The position numbers were made by a program, and so were the translations under genes. Source: Streptomyces sp. man185 (GTDB lineage: Bacteria; Actinomycetota; Actinomycetes; Streptomycetales; Streptomycetaceae). Taken from it: 61,591 nucleotides of DNA. The stretch covers positions 1 to 61,591 of the forward strand of contig NTHE01000049.1 of the NCBI GenBank assembly GCA_002551355.1. Direction: 5' to 3'. Shown in pieces: positions 44,257-53,273 of this stretch (within the stretch, counting starts at the first letter, position 1; every line of letters starts with the position of its first letter). The notes under the pieces are model-generated. The model saw nothing but the letters and a program-made list of their open reading frames with translations, was not told the DNA's origin and did not search any database.

Positions 44257-46038
44257 TCAGTTGATCCTGATGAGCTTGGCCCTGAGGACCGCGAGCAGGC
44301 CGCCGTCGACCGTGACCCCCGTCTTGCCGTTGACGGTCACCGAGCGGCCCTTGATGTTCACGTCGCCCGTGGCGCCGGCGTCGAGCGTGATGCCCGAGGC
44401 GGACAGCGTCACCGAGCTCAACTCCCTCGTGCCGCCCCGGGCTTTGACCGTCAGAGTGATCTCGCCCTTCTTCTCGTCGAGCATCACGTCGAGCCGTTTG
44501 TCGCCGCTGGCGATGCGCACCCCGGACGGGCCGCGCGGAGCGTCGAGCAGCTCCAGCCGGTTCCCCGAACGGGACACCAGGGACCGGCGGTTGACCTTGC
44601 CGCTCGTCGGATCGACCAACGGCACGTCGTGCGGCGAGGGCTTGTCGACCCCGTTGTAGAGCCCGCCGAGCACATACGGGCTGTCCAGCAGCCCCTGCTC
44701 GAACCCGACCAGCACCTCGTCGTTCACCTCGGGGCTGAACACCCCGCCGCCGCCCTGGCCGCCCCACTGCACGGTGCGGACCCAGTCGGTGACGTACGTG
44801 TCGTCGAGCCAGGGGAACTTCAGCCGCACCCAGCCGCGTTGCCCCCGGCCCTCCTCGCGGATGTCGGTGACCACCCCGATCGCCAGGCCCGGCATGCGCG
44901 GGCCGCGCGAGGGCGCGTTCCCGCCCGCGGTCAGCCCCGACAGCGACCGGTCCGGCGACGCGCTGACGATCACCGTCGTGCGGTAGCCGGTGTCCGGTTC
45001 GAGGACGTGGTGCGCGGCGGTGGCGGTGTAGCGGCCGGAGAACGCGGGCCCCACGTTGCCGAGCGCCACCGGCACGCCCGCCCGCAGCTTGGGGTTCCCG
45101 TACGCGACCGCCTCGACCTCCCCGAAGCCGGAACTGACCGACGCGGCGAGCGCCCCGGCCACGGCCCGGGTCTCCGCCTGCGTGCGGTACGGGGTGTCGG
45201 CGATCGTCGTCCGGGATTTCCCCCCGAACATCCTGGCCGCCGTCGACGGGCTCATCCCCGGGGTGACGGTGTCGCTGCGGACGGACTGCTGCCGGGCCAC
45301 CAGCCGGGTCTTGGTGTCGACGTTCCAGCCGCGCACCTCCACGCTGTCCGCCCCGTCCGCCCCGGTCAGCACGGCGCGCAGGGCCAGCAGGTTGTTCCCG
45401 TACTCCAGGACCATCGGGTCGCGCGTGGCGGACGTCGAGGGCGAGGGGGCCGAGGAGGCCGGGTCCGGCTTGGTGAACTGCAACCGGCCCTTGTCGTCCA
45501 CCCGCACGGTGGCCCCGCTCTCGGCCGCGAGGTGCTGGAGGAACTCCCAGTCCGACACGTTCGGCTGGGTCAGCTGCTTGTACGTGATCGACGCGGCCTC
45601 GACCTTCCCGCAGGGGAGCCCCGCTCCGGCGGCGACCTTGCGGACGATGTCCGCCGTCTTCATGTTCCGGTACGCCACCACCTTCCGGCCGCGCTGGAGC
45701 CGGTGCGCCTTGGAGAACGCCCGGACGACGGTGAACGATCCGGTGGTGTCGGTGTCCAGCTCGATCGCGGTGACCTCCCCGGTGAACAGCCGCTCGCGGG
45801 CCCGGTCCTTCACGGTGTTCACCGAGATCTTCAGCGGGGTGCCCATGCCGATGCCGGTCTTGGCGAGGAAGGTGTGGTCGGGGTCCCGGTACATCAGGAC
45901 GGCGGTGTCCGGCAGACCCACGTTCTCGTCGACCACACAGCTCACCAGCTGGGTGGCCCAGGCCGCGGGCAGCTCGGCGGGCGCCTCGACGATCGGGTCG
46001 GCGGCGAACGAACGGCCCGTGGCTTCCTTCCCGCTCAT
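44257..46038 (-). CDS. CIS central spike protein (VgrG/gp27-gp5-like)
   Basis: A 593-residue spike. The N-terminal gp27-like hub (about 1-370; AFSKAHRLQRGRKVVAYRNM, NVSDWEFLQHLAAESGATV) is followed by a gp5-type OB fold (about 385-470; WVRLKFPWLDDTYVTDWVRT; GVFSPEVNDEVLVGFEQG) and a short beta-helix (about 500-593; VTLSASGITLDAGATGDVNI). It has no enzymatic C-terminal extension. ATG 46038 overlaps the stop of the LysM gene. It joins the tube to the PAAR tip. Confidence 0.93.
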   Translation of the reverse strand: MSGKEATGRSFAADPIVEAPAELPAAWATQLVSCVVDENVGLPDTAVLMYRDPDHTFLAKTGIGMGTPLKISVNTVKDRARERLFTGEVTAIELDTDTTGSFTVVRAFSKAHRLQRGRKVVAYRNMKTADIVRKVAAGAGLPCGKVEAASITYKQLTQPNVSDWEFLQHLAAESGATVRVDDKGRLQFTKPDPASSAPSPSTSATRDPMVLEYGNNLLALRAVLTGADGADSVEVRGWNVDTKTRLVARQQSVRSDTVTPGMSPSTAARMFGGKSRTTIADTPYRTQAETRAVAGALAASVSSGFGEVEAVAYGNPKLRAGVPVALGNVGPAFSGRYTATAAHHVLEPDTGYRTTVIVSASPDRSLSGLTAGGNAPSRGPRMPGLAIGVVTDIREEGRGQRGWVRLKFPWLDDTYVTDWVRTVQWGGQGGGGVFSPEVNDEVLVGFEQGLLDSPYVLGGLYNGVDKPSPHDVPLVDPTSGKVNRRSLVSRSGNRLELLDAPRGPSGVRIASGDKRLDVMLDEKKGEITLTVKARGGTRELSSVTLSASGITLDAGATGDVNIKGRSVTVNGKTGVTVDGGLLAVLRAKLIRIN

Positions 46039-46757
46039 CGGCCCTCCTCCGCCAACCGGTCTTCCCGCCCGGGCACCAGCAGTTCCCGGCCGGGCGTCAA
46101 CGTCATCGGGTCGTCGATGTCGTTGGCGCGGGCGATGGTGCGCCAGGCGGTGGCGTCGCCGTACTCCCGCCAGGCCAGCAGCGGCAGGCTGTCCCCGGCC
46201 ACCACCCGATGCGTGTGCCGCGCCTCCTTCGAACCGGAGGTGGGGTTCTGGCCGGCCTGGCCGACGCTCGCCTCCTCGATCGACAGGGAGCAGGTGGCGC
46301 GCAGCGGCTTCCCGTCGACGTCGAACAGGGTGTAGGAGACCGAGAGGTTGGAGAGCACCCCGTCGAACGAGGTCGTCTTCGACGTCCCCCAGTCGAACCG
46401 CACCCAGGGGCTGGCGGGCGTCTTGCGGGCCAGGCTCTTGGAGGTGGGGACACACGCGGTCATCAACTGCTCCACCGCCTTCTCCACGGAGTTGTCGTGG
46501 GTGGCGGTCGCGTCGAGGAACACCTCCAGCGACAGGGCCCGGGGCCCGCTGCCGACGAACTCGGGCAGCGCGGACTGCCCGGCCATCCGGGACGGCGTGC
46601 GCCGCCACTCGGTGCTCTTGCTCAGCGACAGCTGCGCGGGGTTGAACTGCAACGTGAGGCGGGCGAGCGTGCCGCCGGGCTTGGCGCCGACCGTCGACGG
46701 CGGCTCCATGATGGTCAGCTGGGCACGGGCGCGGCTCGCGCGGAGAGCGGGTGACAT
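46035..46757 (-). CDS. CIS baseplate protein with LysM domain (gp53-like)
   Basis: A 240-residue baseplate protein with a C-terminal LysM-type domain (HTHRVVAGDSLPLLAWREYGD, near 190-210, ending LTPGRELLVPG). The N-terminal beta-rich part (LTLQFNPAQLSLSKSTEWRR) is conserved in eCIS and matches the Afp7/gp53-like class that caps the tube-baseplate junction. ATG 46757. It lies about 65 bases after the second tube gene and overlaps the spike gene. Confidence 0.9.
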   Translation of the reverse strand: MSPALRASRARAQLTIMEPPSTVGAKPGGTLARLTLQFNPAQLSLSKSTEWRRTPSRMAGQSALPEFVGSGPRALSLEVFLDATATHDNSVEKAVEQLMTACVPTSKSLARKTPASPWVRFDWGTSKTTSFDGVLSNLSVSYTLFDVDGKPLRATCSLSIEEASVGQAGQNPTSGSKEARHTHRVVAGDSLPLLAWREYGDATAWRTIARANDIDDPMTLTPGRELLVPGREDRLAEEGR

Positions 46758-46821
46758 GGCGTTCCTCCTTCCTGTGTCCTGTCCTGTGTCCTGGTCCTGT
46801 ACGGGGCCCCGCAGCGGGCGG

Positions 46822-47247
46822 TCAGGAGGGCTCCAGACCCTCGTGCGCGATCTCCAGCGTCTCGATCGCCGCCTGTGAGTTGGCCGGATCGAAGGACGGC
46901 CCCTGCCAGCGCACCGGCACGATGCCGTGGACCTGCCAGCTGATGATCCGGCTGAGGTCGGGGCGCAACGCCACGATCTCGCCGTCCTTGGGCTCGACCC
47001 GCTGGATCGTCTCGTTCAGCCAGCGGGCGATCTTCATCGTGTCGGCGGTCACCGGGCGGGTCAGCGTGATGTTCGTCCAGGTGATGCGCCCCGGCAGCTG
47101 CCAGGTGAACCCGTTGTTGCCGCCCTCGGCGTACGTCTCCATCTCCACCTCGGCGCCCAGGCCCGAGCAGGTGTGGAACGCGCCCAGGTCGCTGCCGCCG
47201 ATCGCGAGCTTGAAGAACACGCTCGTCGCGAAGATGTTGTCCGTCAT
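46822..47247 (-). CDS. CIS inner tube protein (gp19 family), second copy
   Basis: A 141-residue T4 gp19-type tube protein. Core strands: FATSVFFKLAIGGSDLGAFHTCSG, seen here in parts, the tube signature MTDNIFATSVFFKL, and the C-terminal WQGPSFDPANSQAAIETLEIAHEG. This copy sits next to the baseplate genes, so it is probably the baseplate-proximal tube ring (Afp5-like), whereas the copy beside the sheath forms the bulk of the tube. ATG 47247. Confidence 0.92.
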   Translation of the reverse strand: MTDNIFATSVFFKLAIGGSDLGAFHTCSGLGAEVEMETYAEGGNNGFTWQLPGRITWTNITLTRPVTADTMKIARWLNETIQRVEPKDGEIVALRPDLSRIISWQVHGIVPVRWQGPSFDPANSQAAIETLEIAHEGLEPS

Positions 47248-47318
47248 GTGTCTCTCGTCTTCTCTGCTTCTCAGCTGTCACTCGTGGAGGCGGGGGCGTG
47301 CCCGGGCGGCCGGAGCCG

Positions 47319-50300
47319 TCAGCGGCGGCCGTCGTGCAGCCGCCCACTGCGTTCCCGGCCCCGGCGCAGATCGGCGCGGATGAGCCGGCTCACCGGGTCG
47401 AGCAGTCGGCGGGCCAGCTCCTCGATCTCCGCTCCGCTCAGCCGGTTCGCCGGAGCCGCGTCGGGGGCGCCCTCGGCCCCGGCCGCCGGTCCCGTCCGCT
47501 GCACGGCGGGCTTCGCCGGGGCGGCCTGCACGGGGACCCCGGTGATCCCGGCGTTCGCCGCCGCCCGCTGGACCGCCTGCGCCCGGGTCTCCGGACGGCC
47601 CGCTCCGGCGCTCGGCGCGGACGCGCGGGCCGGCAACCGTACGGCGGGGGGCGGCGGCGGACCGCCGGAAGCGGCACCCGTGGCGGGGGCCGGCGGGCCG
47701 GCGGTGTCAGGTCCCCCCGGCAGCGCCGACCGCTGTACGGGTACGGCGTCCGCCGACCGGGCGGCGGCGGGCGGATGCGGCCGGACCACGGGAACGGGGC
47801 GCGGGGCGGGGGCGATGCGGGCGGCGGTCGTGGGCTCGGGGGCTGCCGACGGTGTCTCCGGCCGGGGGGAGTGGACGCGCGGGAGCGGCCCGGCCGGAGC
47901 GCCCGGAGCGGTGACGACGCGCTGCACGACAGGGGCCGGGCCCGGGGCCGGGGCAGAGGCGTGAGCGGGTGCGGGGGCCTGTCCGGCGGCCGGAGGCTCG
48001 ACGGGCCGCTGCCGCTGTGCGCCGGAAAGTCCGGGTGCGGGCGTCGTTGCAGCGCGTCCGGGCCGTCGGACGAGGCGCTGGAGTACGCCCCCGGTGGACG
48101 CTCCGGCTCCGGCGGGTGCGGCGTCGGCGGCCTTCGGGGCGCGGCCGGGTTCGCGCCCGACGCTCCGACCGGTGGGCGCTGCGCCGGGGGCCGGGGCTCC
48201 GGCGGAGGAGCTGCTCCGGGGGGCGGGGCGCGCGGCAGCCGAGCGCTGGACCACCGCGCCCGCCGTCGTACCGGAGGAAGCCGACGGTCCGGCGCCGGAG
48301 ACCGGCCCTCCTCCTGCGGTAGGCCCGGTGTAGGCGTTCGGCTGCCGTACGTCGCGCCGCCAGGTCGCCGCCACGACCGGGCGCGCGGTGCCGCCGCCGG
48401 CCGCGGTCGCCGGAGATGCCGAAAACCCCTCGGCGGAACCGGTGTTCACCGTCAGAGCGCGGCTCGGGAGCAGGGTCCGCGAGCGCCGGATCGCCGGGGG
48501 CGGGGCCAGAACGCCGGGGCCGGAGCCCTGGATCGGCGTACGGGGCCGGTCGACCGGCCGGATGCGTACCGGGGCGGCGGGAGCGGCGGAGACCGACCCC
48601 GTACGCGTACCGGCGGCACCACCGGGGGCCGCCGCGCGCTGGACGGGGGCGGCTCCGGGCGCGGAAGAGGGCGTGGCGCCGGCAGGTGCGGCAGGCGGTG
48701 CGGCAGCCTGCCGTACGGGCATGGCGGAGGGCCCGTCCGGCAGAACCGGTGCGGGGGCCGGGGCGGCGGGGCCGGAGGCGGTCGCCGGTCCCTGGCCCGG
48801 GGCCCGGCCGGTGTCCGGCCGCATTCCGGCGGAGCGACGGTCGCCGAGCAGCGGCGCGTCGCCGCCGAGTCGGGCGGTCGGCGGCAGCGCGGGAAGCGGC
48901 GTGCCGATACCGCCCCGCGCACGGGCTCGTGCGCCGCCGGAAGCGTCGGGCCCCGGGGCCGGTGCTCGCCGCACGGAGGGGGAGGGCTCGGACGACGGCG
49001 ACGGTCCGGACGGCAGGGCACGCTCGACGCGGGGGGCCGGCTGGGACGAGGAAGGTGACGGGCCCGGCCGAGGCATGCGGTGGGTGGCATCCGGTGACGG
49101 CTGCCGCCGCGCCGGGGGCTTCGCCGGACCGGCCGAGGGAGTCGTGGGCGATGCGGGCGTGGCGGCCGGAGGGCTCGGGGGCTCCGACGCCTGGCGCTGG
49201 AGCACCGGCAGGTCGGCCGCAGGGTGCCCCGTCGAGGGGGCGGACGGGACGACGCCCGCCGGTTCTCCGGCACCGGCCGGCCTGGCTCCGGCGGGCATCT
49301 CGCGCAGCGGCTTGCCCAGGGCCGGGCGTACCACCTCGGCGGGGGACCTTCCGGGGGCACGGTCGAGAGACGGGCCGTCACGGTCCGGGGCGGCCGGGCC
49401 CGTACGGTCCGGACCGCTCCGCTTCTCGGACACGGCGCGCTGGACGGCTGACGGTGCGGACGGTGCGGTGGAGGCCGACGGGGCGGCCGTAGGGGAAGCC
49501 GCCGAGGGCGGGGAGACGGGCGTGGAAGGCACCAGCCCGGTGATCTGCCGCAGCGGCATCGCCGGACGCCGGGCGACGATCAGCGGCGGGGCGATCCGCT
49601 GCGGCCGCACGGCCGCCGGCCGCGAAAGCGGGCGGGCTGCGGCCAACTCCCCGCCGCCGAGCGTCGACCGCGTGGAAGGCGCGGAGGCGGTTCCCGAAGG
49701 CCCGGCCGAACCGGGCGGGGTTGACGGCGCGAAGGAGCCGGCCCCGGACGGTGACGCGGGCCGGGATGCGCCGGCCGATCCGGACGAGGATGCGGGCAGG
49801 GGCGCCTTCGCGTGCCCCGAGGAGGCCGCCGGGCCCGAAGCGTTCGCTGACGCCGACGTACCCGACGACGATCGGGCCCCGGACGGCGAACCGCCCGGCG
49901 ACGATGACCGGGACGTGGACCCGGAATCACCCGACGACGTCCGGCTCGCGCGAGAGGCCGTCGCCCCACGCGCCCCGACCGACCGCTGGACCGGCGGCGA
50001 GGCGGGGCCCGACCGACCCGTCCCCGTATCCGCACCGCGTACGGCTTTCCTCCCCGCCGAGGCGGGCGGCAGATCCGATGTGGGCTCGGGGGACTCGGCG
50101 GGATCGTCGGCCCCCGGGGGCCGGACGGCGCGCAGCAGCAGCGGCCCGCCGGGGGAGGGCTGCGACGAGGTCCGCGCGGAGCCCGGGCGGGCGACGCCGT
50201 GGATGAGGCCGACCGGGGCCGACGGCAGTACGGAGTGGCCCAGTTCGCCGCCGAGGGCCGGGTTCTGCCAGGAGGCCAGCCGCGAGCGGAACCGCAGTCC

Positions 50301-50579
50301 GTCGCTCACACCGATCGAGGACCGGGCGACGGTCACCGACGCCGGGGCCACCCGCCGCCAGCCGCCGTCCCAGCCGCCGCCCCCGGCCTCGCCGGCCGAG
50401 GCACCGGAAGCGGAGGCGTCACCGGAACCGGCCGCGGCGGCCGGGACCGGAGCGGACACGGCGGCCCCGGCAGGTGCGTCGGCACGCTCGCCCCCGCCTG
50501 CGCTCCCGCCCACGCCCTCCGGTGAGGGAGTGCCGGACCGCTGCCGGTCCGTCCGGCGCAGCCAGTCCCCGAACCCCAC
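47319..50579 (-). CDS. 1086-residue Pro/Ala-rich CIS protein with VQR repeats
   Basis: A large, mostly disordered protein between the assembly genes and the second tube gene. It has a short structured N-terminus (MGFGDWLRRTDRQ; then WRRVAPASVTVARSSIGVSD and SWQNPALGGELGHSV, about 75-130). A 900-residue Pro/Ala/Ser/Gly region carries ten (V/L)QR motifs (PVQR, AVQR, VLQR, VVQR) at irregular spacing. A conserved-looking C-terminal amphipathic helix (AEIEELARRLLDPVSRLIRADL) closes it. There is no signal peptide or enzyme motif. Its place fits a tape-measure or lumen-cargo role but this is inference. GTG 50579 follows the DUF6760 stop by four bases. Confidence 0.8.
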   Translation of the reverse strand: MGFGDWLRRTDRQRSGTPSPEGVGGSAGGGERADAPAGAAVSAPVPAAAAGSGDASASGASAGEAGGGGWDGGWRRVAPASVTVARSSIGVSDGLRFRSRLASWQNPALGGELGHSVLPSAPVGLIHGVARPGSARTSSQPSPGGPLLLRAVRPPGADDPAESPEPTSDLPPASAGRKAVRGADTGTGRSGPASPPVQRSVGARGATASRASRTSSGDSGSTSRSSSPGGSPSGARSSSGTSASANASGPAASSGHAKAPLPASSSGSAGASRPASPSGAGSFAPSTPPGSAGPSGTASAPSTRSTLGGGELAAARPLSRPAAVRPQRIAPPLIVARRPAMPLRQITGLVPSTPVSPPSAASPTAAPSASTAPSAPSAVQRAVSEKRSGPDRTGPAAPDRDGPSLDRAPGRSPAEVVRPALGKPLREMPAGARPAGAGEPAGVVPSAPSTGHPAADLPVLQRQASEPPSPPAATPASPTTPSAGPAKPPARRQPSPDATHRMPRPGPSPSSSQPAPRVERALPSGPSPSSEPSPSVRRAPAPGPDASGGARARARGGIGTPLPALPPTARLGGDAPLLGDRRSAGMRPDTGRAPGQGPATASGPAAPAPAPVLPDGPSAMPVRQAAAPPAAPAGATPSSAPGAAPVQRAAAPGGAAGTRTGSVSAAPAAPVRIRPVDRPRTPIQGSGPGVLAPPPAIRRSRTLLPSRALTVNTGSAEGFSASPATAAGGGTARPVVAATWRRDVRQPNAYTGPTAGGGPVSGAGPSASSGTTAGAVVQRSAAARPAPRSSSSAGAPAPGAAPTGRSVGREPGRAPKAADAAPAGAGASTGGVLQRLVRRPGRAATTPAPGLSGAQRQRPVEPPAAGQAPAPAHASAPAPGPAPVVQRVVTAPGAPAGPLPRVHSPRPETPSAAPEPTTAARIAPAPRPVPVVRPHPPAAARSADAVPVQRSALPGGPDTAGPPAPATGAASGGPPPPPAVRLPARASAPSAGAGRPETRAQAVQRAAANAGITGVPVQAAPAKPAVQRTGPAAGAEGAPDAAPANRLSGAEIEELARRLLDPVSRLIRADLRRGRERSGRLHDGRR

Positions 50580-50583
50580 ACGA

Positions 50584-50742
50584 TCACCCGCCTTCGTTGA
50601 CGCGGGTGTTGATCCGCGCTATCTCCCGCACCCACTGCTGACGCTCCGCGTGGGTGAGGTCGAGAATGTCCTCACGCTGCCAATGGAAGTGGTAGGCGAC
50701 GTACGCGATCTCCTCCCGCAGCCGGGGAAGCGCGTACGTCAC
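50584..50742 (-). CDS. DUF6760 family small CIS protein
   Basis: A 52-residue protein: VTYALPRLREEIAYVAYHFH, then HWQREDILDLTHAERQQWV, matching the small family found in eCIS and phage-tail operons near the tube genes. It is mostly two amphipathic helices. GTG 50742 overlaps the upstream gene's stop by four bases; the longer frame to 50793 is not supported. The role is unknown, perhaps an assembly chaperone or a tail-tube adaptor. Confidence 0.8.
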   Translation of the reverse strand: MTYALPRLREEIAYVAYHFHWQREDILDLTHAERQQWVREIARINTRVNEGG

Positions 50743-51233
50743 GATTCCCCCAGGCGCCCACCCGAGAGGTCCACCTCGAACGACCCGTGGCACAGCGGGC
50801 AGGTCACCGCGGCATGCGTGTGGCCCTCGCTGTTGATCCGCCGGTAGAAGTCCTGGAGGAACGCCACGTCGGTCGCGTACATCCGCTCGACGATCCCGGC
50901 GTGGACGTCGGTGATCGGACCGAGCTGGGTGATCACCTGGCTCAGCAGGACCACGGACAGGTACGCCGGGTTCTCCTTCACCCGCAGGTCGATCTGCGGG
51001 CGCAGCTCGTCCCGGGCCGTCGCGAGCCGCATGGTGCCGCTCCGGTGCACCTGGCCCTCGTCGTCGACGTACCCGCGCGGCAGCTCGAAGGCGAACTCCG
51101 TCTGCAGCGTGTCTCGTTCACGCGGGCGGGCGGGAGCGGGCGCGGCGGTCTCCTCGCGCGCGGCGGGGGCCGCGGCGAGGTTGTCGAGGACTTCTTCGAG
51201 CCCGGCGCCCGGCGTAACGGTCCGGCGCCTCAT
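50739..51233 (-). CDS. CIS tail-assembly protein with C-terminal CxxC
   Basis: A 164-residue cytosolic protein. An Ala/Pro-rich N-terminus (about 1-45) precedes a conserved core (FELPRGYVDDEGQVHRSGTM; VLLSQVITQLGPI; VAFLQDFYRRINSEG) and a final TCPLCHGSFEVDL, with a CxxC and nearby histidines that could bind metal. It corresponds to the conserved small gene after the tube gene of eCIS clusters, similar to phage tail assembly chaperones. ATG 51233 overlaps the tube stop codon. Confidence 0.75.
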   Translation of the reverse strand: MRRRTVTPGAGLEEVLDNLAAAPAAREETAAPAPARPRERDTLQTEFAFELPRGYVDDEGQVHRSGTMRLATARDELRPQIDLRVKENPAYLSVVLLSQVITQLGPITDVHAGIVERMYATDVAFLQDFYRRINSEGHTHAAVTCPLCHGSFEVDLSGGRLGES

Positions 51234-51670
51234 TCGACCACGATCTCCTCGAAGGTGATGGTCACCGTCTCGGTCGCCGCGCTGGACTCGCCGGCCTTGA
51301 GGGAGGGGCCCTCCCACTTGGAGGCCCAGCCCTGCATCAGCTGGATGCGGCGGACGGTCTCACCGGTCGAGTCCTTGATCTCGATGGTGAGGTTCTGCCG
51401 GGCGGTGTCGACGGCCCCGTTGTTCAGGGTCTCCTTGATCCAGGTGGTGAACTCGCTGCTCTGGTCGAGCCCGCGGGTGATCGTCACCTCGCCCGCCTGT
51501 CGGGCGCCCGGCTGCTTGCGGATGATCTGCTTGCCCTCGGCGGTCACCTGACGGACCTCGACGACTTCTTCCTCGACGGTCATGCCGCTGATCTCCTGGA
51601 TGGACTCCACGAGATAGCCGCCGAGCTGAACGCCGAAGACGTGGGTGGAAAGAGCGTCGCCCTCTGCCAT
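51230..51670 (-). CDS. CIS inner tube protein (gp19 family), first copy
   Basis: A 146-residue gp19/Hcp-fold tube protein, probably the main tube subunit as it follows the sheath gene. Conserved features: STHVFGVQLGGYLVESIQEI, VRQVTAEGKQIIRKQPG, ITRGLDQSSEFTTWIKETL and the C-terminal ATETVTITFEEIVVE. ATG 51670 lies 61 bases after the sheath stop. The tube is expelled through the target membrane on sheath contraction. Confidence 0.94.
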   Translation of the reverse strand: MAEGDALSTHVFGVQLGGYLVESIQEISGMTVEEEVVEVRQVTAEGKQIIRKQPGARQAGEVTITRGLDQSSEFTTWIKETLNNGAVDTARQNLTIEIKDSTGETVRRIQLMQGWASKWEGPSLKAGESSAATETVTITFEEIVVE

Positions 51671-51731
51671 GGCTGTGTGTCACCTGTTCCTGTCGTAAGG
51701 GAAAGTTGAGAGGTGCGGGGGGACCGCGCGG

Positions 51732-53273
51732 TCACTCGTCGACGAGGCTGGTGCTGTCCGAGAACTGCGAGAGCCGGAAGATCACGAACTCCGCGGGCTT
51801 CACCGGGGCCACCCCGATCTCGCAGACGACCTGACCGAGGTCGATCGACTCCTGCGGGTTGTTGCTCCGGTCGCACCGGACGTAGAACGCCTCCTCGGCC
51901 GTGCGGCCGAACAGCGCGCCGCGTCGCCACTCCTCGGTGAGGAACGCGGTGACGTTGCGCCGGATGCTCGACCACAGGCGGTCGTCGTTCGGCTCGAACA
52001 CCACCCACTGGGTGCCCAGGAGGATCGACTCCTCCAGGTAGTTGAAGAGGCGGCGCACGTTCAGGTAGCGCCAGGCCGGGTCGGAGGAGAGGGTGCGCGC
52101 GCCCCAGATGCGGATGCCGCGGCCGGGGAAGGCGCGCACGCAGTTCACGCCGATGGGATTGAGGAGGTCCTGCTCGCCCTTGCTGAGCCGGATCTCCAGG
52201 TCCACCGCACCCCGGATGACCTCGTTGGCGGGGGCTTTGTGGACGCCGCGCTCGCCGTCGCTGCGCGCCCAGACACCGGCCACGTGACCGCTCGGCGGGA
52301 CCAGGGAGTTGCGGCCGCTCGCCGGGTCGAAGACCTTGACCCACGGGTAGTAGAGGGCCGCGTAACGGGAGTCGTAACCGGCGTCCTCGTTGCGCCAGGT
52401 GCGGACCCGCTGGGCGTTCATGCCGGGAGGGGTGTCCAGGACGGCGACCCGGTCGCCCATCTGCTCGCAGTGCGAGATGACCGCGAGCTGCACGGTCTTG
52501 ACGCCCTCGGCGTCGATGTCCCCGCGCTGGAAGGCGCTCATCAGGTCCGGGACGGCGACCATCGTGATCTCGTCGATCGCTTCGAGACCGGCGAACCCGG
52601 TCCGCGCGGAGGCGTCGCCGACGTACTCGGAGGCGTCCAGCCGGGCCACACCGGAGCCGGGCGCGCCCGCCGCCGCGGGGGCGAGGGCCACGGTCTGCTT
52701 CTCGGGGCGGCTCTGCGCCGTGCCGGGCTGCTCGGAGACCTGGACCAGCTTGGAGTCGCGAGCCTGGGTGACCAGGTAGCCCTTGACGTTCTTGCGGGTG
52801 GAGACGTCGTACGTCTCGGCCACCTTGCCGGCCTGGCGGACCAGCAGCCGGAAACGGTCCTCCGGGGGGTTCTCGCCCTCGGCGTCGGCGATCTCCACGG
52901 AGAGGTCGGCGCCCGCGCCGGGCTTGGCGGCGACCAGGAACCCGCCGAGCGCGACGGGTGCGGGGGCCTGGACGACCGCACCCCGGCCCGTACCCTCCGC
53001 GCCCTGGGCGGGACCGCCGATGCGCACGATGTAGGCCGCGCCGCCGCCGTTGGCGAAGAAGCCGTAGACGGCGTGCGCCAGATAGGTGTCGGCGGTGAAC
53101 GCTCCGAACGTCTGGACGTACTGGTCCCAGTTGGTCACCAGCGTCGGCTGGTGGAAGGGACCCGTCCCGGCGAAGCCGACGAAGGCTGCGACCGCGGTGC
53201 CGACCCCTTCGATGGGCCGTGCTCCGGACTGCACCTCCTCCACGTAAACACCGGGGGTGAGGTACGACGGCAT
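51732..53273 (-). CDS. CIS contractile sheath protein
   Basis: A 513-residue tail sheath protein. The N-terminal MPSYLTPGVYVEEVQSGARP and GVGTAVAAFVGFAGTGPFHQ are the classic eCIS sheath start. The C-terminal domain, FNYLEESILLGTQWVVFEPN through FFVRCDRSNN-type (EAFYVRCDRSNNPQESIDLG), is the conserved sheath handshake region; VNCVRAFPGRGIRIWGARTL is also conserved. A variable insertion lies at about 90-200. ATG 53273. It is the first gene of the minus-strand structural operon, with a 718-base interval upstream likely holding its promoter. Confidence 0.95.
   Translation of the reverse strand: MPSYLTPGVYVEEVQSGARPIEGVGTAVAAFVGFAGTGPFHQPTLVTNWDQYVQTFGAFTADTYLAHAVYGFFANGGGAAYIVRIGGPAQGAEGTGRGAVVQAPAPVALGGFLVAAKPGAGADLSVEIADAEGENPPEDRFRLLVRQAGKVAETYDVSTRKNVKGYLVTQARDSKLVQVSEQPGTAQSRPEKQTVALAPAAAGAPGSGVARLDASEYVGDASARTGFAGLEAIDEITMVAVPDLMSAFQRGDIDAEGVKTVQLAVISHCEQMGDRVAVLDTPPGMNAQRVRTWRNEDAGYDSRYAALYYPWVKVFDPASGRNSLVPPSGHVAGVWARSDGERGVHKAPANEVIRGAVDLEIRLSKGEQDLLNPIGVNCVRAFPGRGIRIWGARTLSSDPAWRYLNVRRLFNYLEESILLGTQWVVFEPNDDRLWSSIRRNVTAFLTEEWRRGALFGRTAEEAFYVRCDRSNNPQESIDLGQVVCEIGVAPVKPAEFVIFRLSQFSDSTSLVDE

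Noticed and set aside
47319..50847. Plus-strand open frame of 819 residues over the Pro/Ala-rich protein
   Set aside because: It is the complement of a highly biased sequence; the minus frame fits the operon, has a coupled GTG start and structured ends.
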